Origin: Actinotalea sp. Marseille-Q4924 | GTDB lineage: Bacteria; Actinomycetota; Actinomycetes; Actinomycetales; Cellulomonadaceae | NCBI RefSeq assembly: GCF_916618755.1 | Contig: NZ_CAKAKB010000006.1 | Coordinates: 248,001-312,000 of the forward strand | Direction of reading: 5' to 3' | DNA: 64,000 nucleotides | Part shown: one piece after another, positions 45,702 to 54,624 of the stretch | Layout of the letters: every line of letters begins with the position of its first letter | How positions within the stretch are numbered: the first letter of the stretch is position 1 | Notes under the pieces: generated by a model | What the model was told of the DNA's origin: nothing | Database searches by the model: none | Seen by the model: only the letters and a program-made list of their open reading frames with translations | Translations under genes and position numbers: made by a program

Positions 45702-45718
45702 TCGGCCGCGCCGGCCGA
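45702..45718. terminator. Short hairpin between convergent genes
   Basis: TCGGCCG and CGGCCGA form a seven-base-pair stem with a three-base loop in the 53-base gap between convergent genes. It is a weak candidate because such GC palindromes are frequent here. Confidence 0.35.
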
Positions 45719-45739
45719 GGCCGCCCCGCCGGTCGCAGG

Positions 45740-46246
45740 TCAGCGCACCGGCACCGCGCCCTGTCCCGCCAGGTCGCCGTGGACCGTCGCCGCCCACGCC
45801 CGGACCCGCTCGGGGTTGCGCCAGTCGCCTGCCTTCGTCTTGGCCATCGCGCTGGCCGGGAAGCCCGTGGCGTCCGGCTCCAGCCGCCCGCCGAACGTGA
45901 CCTCACCCCGCGCGTGCACCCGCTCCATCGCCTCGCGCACGTGCTCGACGGGCGGCAGGGCGCCGTCGTCGGCCGACGTGTCCAGCGGACCGGACGCGAC
46001 GAGCCAGACCGGCACCGCCGCGAGCTCCTGCTCGTGCTTGCGCACGAAGCGCCGGGCGTCCTTGTGCCAGCGGCCCGCGTACAGCCCGCCGGCGACGACG
46101 ACGGCCTCCGCGTCCTCCAGCCGCTTGACGCCGCGCGCCGGCTCGACGCGGACGTCGTCGCCAAGGGCGTGCAGCTCCGCGGCGATCTGCTCGGCGAGGC
46201 CCTGCGTCCCTCCGCGCTTGGACCCGTGCACCACCAGGACGCTCAT
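45740..46246 (-). CDS. Flavodoxin-domain protein
   Basis: A 168-residue flavodoxin-fold protein: MSVLVVHGSKRGGTQGLAEQIA is the phosphate-binding N-terminus, VVVAGGLYAGRWHKDARRFVRKH the second flavin-contact region. This layout resembles HemG-type/menaquinone-dependent protoporphyrinogen oxidase-like flavodoxins. It would bind FMN and act in electron transfer; the partner is unknown. The frame runs open far upstream, but this ATG starts the conserved fold. Confidence 0.8.
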   Translation of the reverse strand: MSVLVVHGSKRGGTQGLAEQIAAELHALGDDVRVEPARGVKRLEDAEAVVVAGGLYAGRWHKDARRFVRKHEQELAAVPVWLVASGPLDTSADDGALPPVEHVREAMERVHARGEVTFGGRLEPDATGFPASAMAKTKAGDWRNPERVRAWAATVHGDLAGQGAVPVR

Positions 46247-46361
46247 CTCCGCTCCTTCCACGATCGACCGCGCCGCTCCTCCCAGCCTGCGCGAGGCGCG
46301 GGCGCCCGCGAGGGGCGAACGTCCCGGGGGAGGCGCGGCGGTCGTTACGCTGACGCCCACC

Positions 46362-46673
46362 ATGACCCAGGACCCCGGCGCCCCCGGCTCGTTCCGCCGC
46401 TTCCGGCAGTGGCGCGTGCGGGTCATCGGCTTCGCGTTCGGGGGCCTCGCGGTCGCGGCGCTCATCGCCGCGCCGCTCACCGAGCGCTGGTCACTGCTGG
46501 TGACGGCGGTGCTGCTCGGCGTGGCGAGCGTGGCGCTCGTCCGCCTCAGCGGGAACCTGCCGGACCTCGACGCCCCGGCGAGCGAGAACGGTGCCGCACT
46601 GACGCTCATGGGGGTGGCGTTCGTGTGCGTCATCGCCGGGGCCGTCGTCGCGGGGCTCACCGCGGGCGGCTGA
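46362..46673 (+). CDS. Small membrane protein
   Basis: A 103-residue protein with a basic N-terminus (FRRFRQWRVRV) and three hydrophobic segments (IGFAFGGLAVAALIAAPL, LLVTAVLLGVASVALV, LTLMGVAFVCVIAGAVVAGL). No family is recognised. It is divergent from the flavodoxin gene and followed by a strong hairpin. Confidence 0.65.
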   Translation: MTQDPGAPGSFRRFRQWRVRVIGFAFGGLAVAALIAAPLTERWSLLVTAVLLGVASVALVRLSGNLPDLDAPASENGAALTLMGVAFVCVIAGAVVAGLTAGG

Positions 46674-46731
46674 CGCCCGGTCCGCCGCACGCGTGGGCGC
46701 CGCCGGGCGTCGTCGGTCCCCGGGCACACGA

Positions 46732-46762
46732 ACGGGGAGCCGGTCCACCACCGGCTCCCCGT
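46732..46762. terminator. Strong bidirectional hairpin terminator
   Basis: A perfect 13-base-pair stem (ACGGGGAGCCGGT with its complement) and a five-base loop (CCACC) lie between two convergent genes. No T-run follows on either side. Shape and position make termination likely in both directions. Confidence 0.75.
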
Positions 46763-46810
46763 CCGCTCGGGCCGTGCCCGGCCCACCCGCGGCCCCCGCG
46801 CGGGCCGATC

Positions 46811-47761
46811 TCACGCGCCGTCCGGGCACTCCGTCTCGTGCGGGAGCAGCGGGCGGAACCACACCTCGTACGTCGTGCCGGCCTCGTCGAACTGCGTGAG
46901 CTGGTTGGCGTCGGCGAGCGTCTCCAGCAGGGTGGCGGCCGCGTCGCCGTCGACGACGACGCACTCGCCCAGGTCCGCGAGCGCGACCTCCTCCAGCGGC
47001 CACGGCACGACCTGGGGTGCGAGCTCCGGGTCGGCCGCTGCGCCGCCGTCGGCCGGGCGGCCGGCGACCGCGAAGGCGGTGACGTCGTAGGGCTCGCCCT
47101 CGCCGGTCGGCACGATGTCGTAGACCGCGGCGAGGAAGTCGTTGAGCGCGGTCCGCGCCTCGACCTGCTCCGGCGTGAGGCCGATCTCCTGCGGCTGGCC
47201 CATCTCGTCCGACCCGCCGTCCGCCCCGTCCTCCCCGCCGACGATCCCCTCGTCCATGGGCGGCTCCGTGCCGTCGCCCAGGCCGAGCGCGTTCGCGGCG
47301 TGCACGTACGTCTCGCCGTCGACGGTGAGGGTGACGGACGTCGTCGGGGCGTCGGCCACGGGCGGCTGGCCGTAGTCCGGCGACTCGGTCAGGAGACCGG
47401 CGTCCCGCGCGGCCGCGACGATCGCGTCCAGGTCCTCGTCCGTGAGCTCCGCGACGAGCAGGTTCGGCAGCACCGGACCGGGGAAGATCTCGATCTGCGG
47501 CCCGTGGGTGATCGCCCGGCCGTCCTCGTAGACGGTGATCGGCGGGACGCTCGCGAAGTCGTAGCCGGGCATGACGAACCCGCCCGCCTGGACCACCTGC
47601 AGCATCGGGGTGTCGGTCTCCACGTCGCGCACCAGCCCGTCCTGCTCGCCCCCGCCGCTCTCGCCGCCGCTGCCCGCGTCGACCGTCCCGCCGCACGCGG
47701 CCAGGCCCAGCACCGCCACGCCGACGACGGCGCCGCGCGCCGCCCGTCTCCTCGCGCCCAT
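46811..47761 (-). CDS. Lipoprotein of unknown function
   Basis: A 316-residue lipoprotein. The signal sequence GAVVGVAVLGLAACGG carries a lipobox (LAAC). An acidic Gly/Glu linker follows, then an alpha/beta region (ITVYEDGRAITHGPQIEIFPGPVLPNLLVAELTDEDLDAIVAAARDAGLL). This part looks like the 'yield-threshold' regions seen in actinobacterial lipoproteins of unknown role. GAGAGGGG lies about ten bases before the ATG at 47761; a GTG three codons upstream would sit on the ribosome site. Confidence 0.7.
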   Translation of the reverse strand: MGARRRAARGAVVGVAVLGLAACGGTVDAGSGGESGGGEQDGLVRDVETDTPMLQVVQAGGFVMPGYDFASVPPITVYEDGRAITHGPQIEIFPGPVLPNLLVAELTDEDLDAIVAAARDAGLLTESPDYGQPPVADAPTTSVTLTVDGETYVHAANALGLGDGTEPPMDEGIVGGEDGADGGSDEMGQPQEIGLTPEQVEARTALNDFLAAVYDIVPTGEGEPYDVTAFAVAGRPADGGAAADPELAPQVVPWPLEEVALADLGECVVVDGDAAATLLETLADANQLTQFDEAGTTYEVWFRPLLPHETECPDGA

Positions 47762-47910
47762 GGCGCTCACCCCTCTCGCGCGGTGGTGCCGCGCTGGTCC
47801 CGCTCGGTCCGGCCCGGTCGGGCCTTCTACCCCTCACGTGTGCGCAGGTCGGCGAGCCTTGCACGGCGGCGGCCATCGACACCGAGCCGTGACCCGCGCG
47901 GCCGGGTCGC

Positions 47911-48750
47911 CTACCGCCAGGACTGGAGCGCGGCGCGCGCGAACAGCACGCCCTCCGGCGTGGGGACGGCACGGCGGCCCAGCATCCCGGCGTCGAGGTA
48001 CGCGCCCATCCGGTGCAGGATCTCGATGGTCCGTTCGGCGGTGGACCGGACCTCCGCCGTGCCCAGGACGCCGCCGTCGCGGTCGCACCACCCCAGCGCG
48101 TGCATCGCGGCCCCCGTGCGGGTGTGGCCGACGGCCGCCAGGCCCGGTGCCGCCGGGGTGTCGTCGTCGGCTGCCGCGTCGTCCCCGGCGAGCTCCAGCA
48201 GCATGACGACCCCGGCGTCGTGCTCGGCGGTCGTGCCGACCGGGAGACGCTGGGCGAGGAACCACCACAGCCCGACGGGGTCGTCCGCGAGGGCCGCCGC
48301 CGCGCGGGTCGCGTGCAGCCGCCCCTTGACCACGCGCAGGACGCCGGCCCGCTGCAGCGCCTCCCGCCACACGAGGACCGGCACCGTCGACGACTCCCGG
48401 GTCAGGGTGCCCTGCCACTCCTCGGCCAGGTCGAGCTCGTGCGCGACGGCGGCGACGTCCACCGGCCGCAGGTAGCCCGCGGCGGTGAGCGGGACGCCCT
48501 CCACCCCCACCCGCTCCACGAGCCACGCGACCGGGCCCACCATCCGCGTCGCCGTCGCTCGGTCGACGTCCACCGCTTCGTCGAGCCGCGCCCGGCGGAC
48601 CAGGGACGCCAACGCCTCCTCCCCCGGACCGGAGGCGCGCAGCAGCATCGCGTCGAGGGGGCCGTCGGGGTCGGGCTCGCCCCTCCGGGGCCCGGGCACG
48701 GAGCGGCCGCCGTCGCCGGCCTTGCCGCCTCCGCCCGGTCGCTCCCGCAC
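47911..48750 (-). CDS. Protein resembling the C-terminal half of pRiA4b ORF-3 family proteins
   Basis: About 279 residues. The region WLVERVGVEGVPLTAAGYLRPVDVAAVAHELDL, then VVKGRLHATRAAAALADDPVGLWWFLAQRLP, is of the kind that follows the ORF-3 domain in long pRiA4b ORF-3 family proteins. Here it is a gene of its own, and an ORF-3 domain gene lies 1.05 kb away (49805-50485) on the same strand. Function is unknown. The start is uncertain: GTG 48750, or an ATG at 48648 that begins MLLRASGPGEE. Confidence 0.55.
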   Translation of the reverse strand: MRERPGGGGKAGDGGRSVPGPRRGEPDPDGPLDAMLLRASGPGEEALASLVRRARLDEAVDVDRATATRMVGPVAWLVERVGVEGVPLTAAGYLRPVDVAAVAHELDLAEEWQGTLTRESSTVPVLVWREALQRAGVLRVVKGRLHATRAAAALADDPVGLWWFLAQRLPVGTTAEHDAGVVMLLELAGDDAAADDDTPAAPGLAAVGHTRTGAAMHALGWCDRDGGVLGTAEVRSTAERTIEILHRMGAYLDAGMLGRRAVPTPEGVLFARAALQSWR

Positions 48751-48826
48751 GAGGGCCACGGTTGCACGCGCAGGGGCTCTCGCGCAGCAACGGGAACATC
48801 TGGAGGGCTCACCTGTTGCCGCCCGT

Positions 48827-49750
48827 ATGAGAGCGATCGCGTACACGACCTTCGGCGGGACCGACGTCCTGCAGCTGACCGACCTCCCGACGCCCAAGGT
48901 GGGGCCCGACTCGGTGCTCGTCCGGGTCCGCGCCACCTCCGTGAACCCGGTGGACTGGAAGGTGCGGGAGGGCTACCTCGACGGGCTGATGGACACGGTC
49001 TTCCCCGTCGTCCCGGGCTGGGACGTGGCGGGCGTCGTCGAGCAGGTTGGACTGGACGTGCCCGAGCTCGAGGTCGGCGACGAGGTCTTCGGCTACGTGC
49101 GCAAGGACGTCGTCGGCGGCGGGACCACGGCGGAGCTCGTCGCGGCGCCCGTGCGCACCCTCGCCCACAAGCCGCAGACGGCGTCCTTCGAGGAGGCCGC
49201 CGCCATCCCGCTCGCCGGCCTGACGGCGTACCAGGCGCTCAACCGCCTGGAGGTCACCGAGGGCGACACCGTGCTCGTGCACGCCGCGGCCGGCGGGGTC
49301 GGCGGTCTCGCCGTGCAGATCGCGCAGGCGTTCGGGGCGCGCGTCATCGGGACGGCCAGCGAGCGCAACCACGAGCACCTGCGCGCCCTGGGCGCCGAGC
49401 CGGTGGCGTACGGCGACGGGCTCGTGGAGCGCGTGCGTGCGCTCGCCCCGGACGGCGTCGACGTCGTCCTGGACCTCGTCGGCGGCGGCGCGGTGGCGAC
49501 GACGCCCGAGGTCGGGACGGCCGACGTGCGCGTGGGCTCGGTGGCGGACCCCGACGTCACGAAGGTCGGCGGGACGTACATGTGGGTGCGTCCGGACAGC
49601 GACGACCTCGCGGCGCTCGCGGCACTGGTCGACACCGGCCGGCTCCGGGCCGACGTCGCGCAGGTCTTCCCGATGGAGGAGACGGCCGCGGCGCACGAGC
49701 TGTCCGCGAGCGGGCACGTGCGCGGCAAGGTCGTGGTGAGGGTCGGCTGA
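48827..49750 (+). CDS. NADPH:quinone oxidoreductase / zinc-less alcohol dehydrogenase family
   Basis: A 307-residue medium-chain dehydrogenase/reductase of the quinone oxidoreductase branch. The N-terminal GroES-like domain reads MRAIAYTTFGG and RVRATSVNPVDWKVREG; the cofactor loop is VLVHAAAGGVGGLAVQIAQAFGARVIGTAS (AxxGxxG). No structural zinc cysteines are present. It reduces quinones or enones using NADPH. The gene is divergent from the pRiA4b-related gene and has no close partner. Confidence 0.9.
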   Translation: MRAIAYTTFGGTDVLQLTDLPTPKVGPDSVLVRVRATSVNPVDWKVREGYLDGLMDTVFPVVPGWDVAGVVEQVGLDVPELEVGDEVFGYVRKDVVGGGTTAELVAAPVRTLAHKPQTASFEEAAAIPLAGLTAYQALNRLEVTEGDTVLVHAAAGGVGGLAVQIAQAFGARVIGTASERNHEHLRALGAEPVAYGDGLVERVRALAPDGVDVVLDLVGGGAVATTPEVGTADVRVGSVADPDVTKVGGTYMWVRPDSDDLAALAALVDTGRLRADVAQVFPMEETAAAHELSASGHVRGKVVVRVG

Positions 49751-49804
49751 CCTGCACGGTGCCGGACGGTGCGGCGGGCGCCCGGCCGACAGCGAGCGGG
49801 GCCG

Positions 49805-50485
49805 TCACAGGCGGCCCTGCTCGTGCAGGACGCGCAGCATCCCGTCCGCCTCCAGCACGTCGAAGCCGTCCAGCGCGGCCCACGCCTCCCGCGGCGAGAG
49901 GCCGGGCATGTGCACCGCGAGGGCGACCTCGTCCTGCCCGGAGCCGTGGCCCTCGGCCACGTGTCGGGCGAGGCGGAGCAGCTCGGTGTAGTTCCAGCCG
50001 TTGACCAGGTACTGCGGCGGTGCGGCACGCCGACCCGCCAGGCACCGGGGCCGGGGCGGGACCGCTCCGGGAGTCACCCGCTCGACCCGCAGGCGGTGCT
50101 CCCACGCGATCCCGTAGGCGTAGAGCAGCGTCGACCGCTCGTGCGGCAGGAGGTCCCGGACGCGCAGGTGCTCCTCGACCAGGAGGTCCTCCTCCACGAC
50201 CTCGAGCTCGGCGCCCGAGAACCCCAGCCGTGACCACGTCCGCCGGTCCTGCGCGATCTCCGCGGCCAGCACGTCGAAGGGACGCACCGGCGTCGCCCAC
50301 GGGTCACGCGTCGTGTCCCCGACGCGGAACTCGCCGTCGGCGCCGGGCCAGCCCATGACGGTGTCCACGACGAGCCGCAGCCGGTCGAGCGTCATCGATC
50401 CCGGCACCTCGACACGGCGCCACAGCGGCGGCCGGACCCGCAGCAGCTGGATGTGGATCCGGTAGGTGGCGTCGTCGTCCGTCAT
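49805..50485 (-). CDS. Plasmid pRiA4b ORF-3 family protein
   Basis: A 226-residue protein matching the pRiA4b ORF-3/IS1096 TnpR-associated domain: YRIHIQLLRVRPPLWRRVEVPGSMTLDRLRLVVDTVMGW, then LLYAYGIAWEHRLRVE and NGWNYTELLRL. Despite the name no transposase is nearby and the molecular role is unknown. The ATG at 50485 begins MTDDDATYRI; more upstream sequence is open but unlike the family. It is divergent from the DinB-like gene. Confidence 0.8.
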   Translation of the reverse strand: MTDDDATYRIHIQLLRVRPPLWRRVEVPGSMTLDRLRLVVDTVMGWPGADGEFRVGDTTRDPWATPVRPFDVLAAEIAQDRRTWSRLGFSGAELEVVEEDLLVEEHLRVRDLLPHERSTLLYAYGIAWEHRLRVERVTPGAVPPRPRCLAGRRAAPPQYLVNGWNYTELLRLARHVAEGHGSGQDEVALAVHMPGLSPREAWAALDGFDVLEADGMLRVLHEQGRL

Positions 50486-50592
50486 GCCGGGATCCGACCA
50501 CGAGCCACCGACACGACCGCTCGGCGTCCTCCTGGACACCCCTCCGACCGGGCCCCAGCCATCGCGCGACGTGCGCCGGGCATGCTGGCGCC

Positions 50593-51147
50593 ATGACCGA
50601 CACCGAACCAGCCGTGGTCGACGAGCAGGGCCGGCCCGAGCCGCCCACGGCAGGCGGTGAGGTCGAGACGCTCCTCGGCTTCCTCGACTTCCTGCGCGCG
50701 ACGCTCGAGTGGAAGTGCGCCGGGCTCGACGCCGCGGGGCTCCGCGCGACCCTGCCGCCGTCCACCATGTCGCTCGGAGGCATGCTCAAGCACCTCGCCG
50801 ACGTGGAGGACCACTGGTTCTCGCGGTCCCTGCACGGCAACGACCCGGCGCCGCCCTGGGACACCGTCGACTGGGCGGCGGACCGGGACTGGGAGTGGAG
50901 CTCGGCGGCCGACGACACCCCGGACCAGCTGCGGGAGCTGTGGCGCGCCGCCGTCGCCCGGTCGCGCGAGCTCGTCGCCCAGGCACTCGCCGACGGCGGC
51001 GCGGACCGGCTCGCGGCCCGGACGTGGTCCGACGGCCGCACGCCGAGCCTGCGGTGGATCCTCGTCCACATGGTCGAGGAGTACGCGCGGCACTGCGGCC
51101 ACGCGGACCTGCTGCGCGAGTCGATCGACGGGTCGACCGGCGAGTAG
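50593..51147 (+). CDS. DinB-like / DUF664 protein
   Basis: A 184-residue four-helix protein of the DinB/DUF664 superfamily. The helices include LLGFLDFLRATLEWKCAGLD, MSLGGMLKHLADVEDHWFSR and the final LRWILVHMVEEYARHCGHADLLRE. The histidines in LKHLADVEDHW and EYARHCGH are the likely metal ligands. Members include thiol-dependent transferases (mycothiol enzymes), so a detoxification role is possible. The start ATG begins MTDTEPAVV. Confidence 0.85.
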   Translation: MTDTEPAVVDEQGRPEPPTAGGEVETLLGFLDFLRATLEWKCAGLDAAGLRATLPPSTMSLGGMLKHLADVEDHWFSRSLHGNDPAPPWDTVDWAADRDWEWSSAADDTPDQLRELWRAAVARSRELVAQALADGGADRLAARTWSDGRTPSLRWILVHMVEEYARHCGHADLLRESIDGSTGE

Positions 51148-51240
51148 GGCGCACACGCGGGATCGTGTCGGTGGCCCGGCCTAGGGTGTCGTGCGAAGGG
51201 TCCGGCAGGTGGTCGCGGGCCACGACCAGGGGGGTGGGAC

Positions 51241-54200
51241 GTGCTCCACGTGCATCGCTCGGAGCGGGCGGACGCGCTCGTCCCGCCGCTCGCCGCGGTG
51301 CTGTCCACGCCGCCGTCCGACCCGTTCGCGGGCGAGGTCGTCGCCGTGCCCACCCGCGGCGTGGAGCGGTGGCTGGCGCAGCGTCTCTCCCACCACCTGG
51401 GCGCCACCGACGCCGAGGCGGGGATCTGCGCCAACGTCTCGTTCGACTCCCCCGGGCGCGTGGTCGCGCACGTGCTGGCCGCCGTGACCGGGGTGGACCC
51501 GGAGACGGACCCGTGGCGCGCCGACCGCCTCGCCTGGCAGGTCCTGGAGGCCATCGACACGTGCGCCGGCGAGCCGTGGTGCCGGGCGCTCGGACGCTTC
51601 GTCGGGGCGGGCTCCCTGGCGCCCGACACGGTGCGGCAGGCCCGCCGGCTCCAGGCGGCGCAGCACCTCGCCCACCTGTTCGCCGGGTACGCGGCGCAGC
51701 GCCCCGCCATGCTCCGCGCGTGGGCCGCCGGCGCCGACGACGACGGCGCGGGCTCACCCGTCCCGGACGACCTGGCCTGGCAGCCCCGCCTCTGGCGCCA
51801 CGTCCGCGACGCGGTCGGCGCGCCCGGCCCGGCCGAGGCGCTGGAGGACGCGCTGGTCCTGCTACGGGAGCGCCCCGCCGCCGTCGACCTGCCCGAGCGG
51901 ATCTCCCTCTTCGGCGCCACCCGGCTGCCCGAGCACCACCTGCAGGTCCTGGCGGCGCTCGCGGCGCACCGCGACGTGCACCTGTGGCTGCCGCACCCGT
52001 CGCCGACGCTGTGGGAGCGGGTGACGGCCCTGCCCCCGGATCCGGTGCGGCGGTCGGCGCTGCCCGGCGCGGCGGCCCACCCGCTGCTGGCCTCGATGGC
52101 CCGGGACGCGACGGAGCTGCAGCTGAGGCTCGCGACGTGGGCGGTCCGTGCGGAGCACCATGCCGCCCCGTCGGCGCCGCCGACGCTCCTCGGCGCACTC
52201 CAGGACGCCCTGCACCACGACGACCCCGGCGCGCCCGCCCATCCCCTCGCGCCGGACGACCGGTCCGTCCAGGTCCACGCCTGCCACGGGCGCGCCCGCC
52301 AGGTGGAGGTCCTGCGCGAGGCCCTGCTCGGGCTCTTCGCGGCGGACCCGACGCTCGAGCCACGGGACGTCGTCGTCCTGTGCCCGGACGTCGAGACCTT
52401 CGCGCCGCTGGTCGCCGCGACGTTCGGCGTCGCCCCCTCCGACCTGCCCTCCGACGACGGCGAGGGGGCCTGGGTGCACCCCGGCCGGGCGCTGCGGATC
52501 CGCCTCGCGGACCGGTCGCTGCGCCAGACCAACCCGCTGCTGTCGCTGGTCAGCCGGCTGCTCGAGCTGGCGGACGACCGGGTGACGGCCTCGCAGGTCC
52601 TCGACCTCGCGGCGAGCGAGCCGGTCCGCCGGCGCTTCTCCTTCGACGACGACGACGTGGACCGGCTGCGCTCGTGGGCCGCCGAGGCCGGTGCCCGGTG
52701 GGGCGAGGACCACGAGCGTCGCCGGCGGTTCGGCGTGGGCGCCGTCGCGCAGGGCACGTGGGACGCAGCCCTGGACCGGATCCTCCTGGGCGCCGCGATG
52801 GCGGAGGAGGACCAGCGCTACGTCGGGACGGCGCTGCCCCTGGACGACGTGGACTCCACCGACGTGGACCTCGCCGGCCGGCTCGCCGAGGTGCTCGACC
52901 GGCTCACCGCGGTGCTGGCGGACCTGTCGGGCACCCACCCGCCGGCGCACTGGTTCGACGCGCTCGACCGTGCGCTTGACCTCCTCGCCGACGTGTCCCC
53001 CGCCGACGCGTGGCAGACCGTCCAGGCGCGGTCCGTGCTCGACGACGCGCGCCGGTCCGCCGCCGAGCACGCCACCACGGCCCTCGGCCTCGGAGACGTC
53101 CGGGCACTCCTCGCACGTCGCCTGCAGGGCCGGCCCACCCGCACGGGCTTCCGTACCGGGGCCCTGACGGTCTGCTCGCTGGAGCCGATGCGCGCCGTCC
53201 CGCACCGGGTGGTGTGCCTGCTCGGGATGGACGACGGCGCCTTCCCGCGCGGTTCGAGCGCCGACGGTGACGACGTGCTCCTCCGTGACCCCCTGGTCGG
53301 TGAGCGCGACCGGCGCGCGGAGGACCGTCAGCTCTTCCTCGACGCGGTCACCGCCGCCGGCGAACACCTCGTCGTGCTGCACAGCGGTGCCGACGAGCGG
53401 ACCGGTGCCGCCCGTCCGCCGGCGGTGCCGGTCAGCGAGCTGCTCGACGCGCTCGACCTCGCGGCCGCTGCGCCGGACGGGCGGCCGGTGCGGGAGCACG
53501 TCGTCGTCCGGCACCCGCTGCAGACGGTCGACGAGCGCAACTTCTCCGCGGGCTCCCTCGGTGCTCCCGGGCCGTTCAGCTTCGACGCGCTCACGCACGC
53601 CGCTGCCCTCACCGCCCGCCGCGGCGACCCCGAGCGGCCCCCGTTCCTGCGCGCCCCGCTGCCGGCGCCCGGGGACCCCGGCTCGGTGGACCTCGAGGAC
53701 CTCGTCCGCGCGCTGGAGCACCCGGTCCGGACCTTCGTGCGGCAGCGCCTCGGCGTGACGCTGCCGGGCGAGGTCGACGAGGTCGACGACCGCATCCCCC
53801 TCGAGCTCGACGGTCTGGAGAAGTGGCAGATCGGCGACCGGCTCCTGGCTGCGGCCCTCGACGGCGGCGACCTGGACCGGGCGGTCCAGGCGGAGTGGCG
53901 CCGGGGGACGGCACCACCCCGGGCGCTGGGCGGGGCGGTGCTCACGCAGATGCGGGAGCAGGTGGAGCCCATCCTCGAGGCGACGAGCCACCATGTCCGT
54001 GCCGCTGCGCGGACGGTCGACGTCACGGCGGGCCTCCCCGACGGTCGCGAACTGACCGGCACCGTGACCGGCGTGCGGGGCGACGCCCTCGTGCGCACGG
54101 TGTTCTCGCGGTTGGCCGCCAAGCACCGGCTGCGCGCCTGGGTCCAGCTGCTGGCCCTGTCGGCCGGTGAGCCTGCCGCGTCGTGGACGGCCGTGACGAT

Positions 54201-54624
54201 CGGCCGGGGTCCGGGGACGTCCGCGCGCGCCGCGGTGTCGGTGCTCACGGCACCCGACGGGCCGACCGCGCGCGAGCTCCTCGGTGAGCTCGTCGCCCTC
54301 CGCGACGCCGCGCTCCGCGAGCCCCTGCCCCTGCCCGTGAAGGCCACGTGCGCCTACGCCCGGAGCCGCCACGCCCACGAGGAGGTCGGCCAGGCGCTGG
54401 ACGGCGCGGACCGGCAGTGGAAGGACGACCGCATGGTGCCCGGCGAGCAGTCCGACGCGTACCACCGTCTGGTGTGGGGTGACGGCGCGCCCCTGCGGAC
54501 CGTCCTCGCGGAGCCGAGCCCGACGGAGGCCGGGTGGTGGCCCGAGGAGGGCAGCCGGCTCGGCGTCCTGGCGCGCCGCGTCTGGGAGCCGCTGCTCCAG
54601 CACGAGCGGACGGAGACGCTGTGA
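51241..54624 (+). CDS. recC: Exodeoxyribonuclease V subunit gamma (RecC)
   Basis: The 1127-residue RecC subunit of RecBCD. It has an inactivated SF1 helicase and nuclease fold that splits the duplex and scans for the recombination hotspot. Marks are the start LHVHRSERADALVPPLAAVL, VPTRGVERWLAQRLSHHLG, VQVHACHGRARQVEVLREALL, and VVCLLGMDDGAFPRG. The GTG follows GGGGGTGGG at a normal distance. Length is normal for actinobacteria. The stop overlaps the recB start, so the three subunits are co-translated. The complex repairs double-strand breaks and degrades linear phage DNA. Confidence 0.92.
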   Translation: MLHVHRSERADALVPPLAAVLSTPPSDPFAGEVVAVPTRGVERWLAQRLSHHLGATDAEAGICANVSFDSPGRVVAHVLAAVTGVDPETDPWRADRLAWQVLEAIDTCAGEPWCRALGRFVGAGSLAPDTVRQARRLQAAQHLAHLFAGYAAQRPAMLRAWAAGADDDGAGSPVPDDLAWQPRLWRHVRDAVGAPGPAEALEDALVLLRERPAAVDLPERISLFGATRLPEHHLQVLAALAAHRDVHLWLPHPSPTLWERVTALPPDPVRRSALPGAAAHPLLASMARDATELQLRLATWAVRAEHHAAPSAPPTLLGALQDALHHDDPGAPAHPLAPDDRSVQVHACHGRARQVEVLREALLGLFAADPTLEPRDVVVLCPDVETFAPLVAATFGVAPSDLPSDDGEGAWVHPGRALRIRLADRSLRQTNPLLSLVSRLLELADDRVTASQVLDLAASEPVRRRFSFDDDDVDRLRSWAAEAGARWGEDHERRRRFGVGAVAQGTWDAALDRILLGAAMAEEDQRYVGTALPLDDVDSTDVDLAGRLAEVLDRLTAVLADLSGTHPPAHWFDALDRALDLLADVSPADAWQTVQARSVLDDARRSAAEHATTALGLGDVRALLARRLQGRPTRTGFRTGALTVCSLEPMRAVPHRVVCLLGMDDGAFPRGSSADGDDVLLRDPLVGERDRRAEDRQLFLDAVTAAGEHLVVLHSGADERTGAARPPAVPVSELLDALDLAAAAPDGRPVREHVVVRHPLQTVDERNFSAGSLGAPGPFSFDALTHAAALTARRGDPERPPFLRAPLPAPGDPGSVDLEDLVRALEHPVRTFVRQRLGVTLPGEVDEVDDRIPLELDGLEKWQIGDRLLAAALDGGDLDRAVQAEWRRGTAPPRALGGAVLTQMREQVEPILEATSHHVRAAARTVDVTAGLPDGRELTGTVTGVRGDALVRTVFSRLAAKHRLRAWVQLLALSAGEPAASWTAVTIGRGPGTSARAAVSVLTAPDGPTARELLGELVALRDAALREPLPLPVKATCAYARSRHAHEEVGQALDGADRQWKDDRMVPGEQSDAYHRLVWGDGAPLRTVLAEPSPTEAGWWPEEGSRLGVLARRVWEPLLQHERTETL

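Noticed and set aside
49805-50485. Mobile element call from the IS1096/TnpR-associated name of this family
   Set aside because: No transposase, inverted repeats or target duplications are visible around it; the family name is historical.
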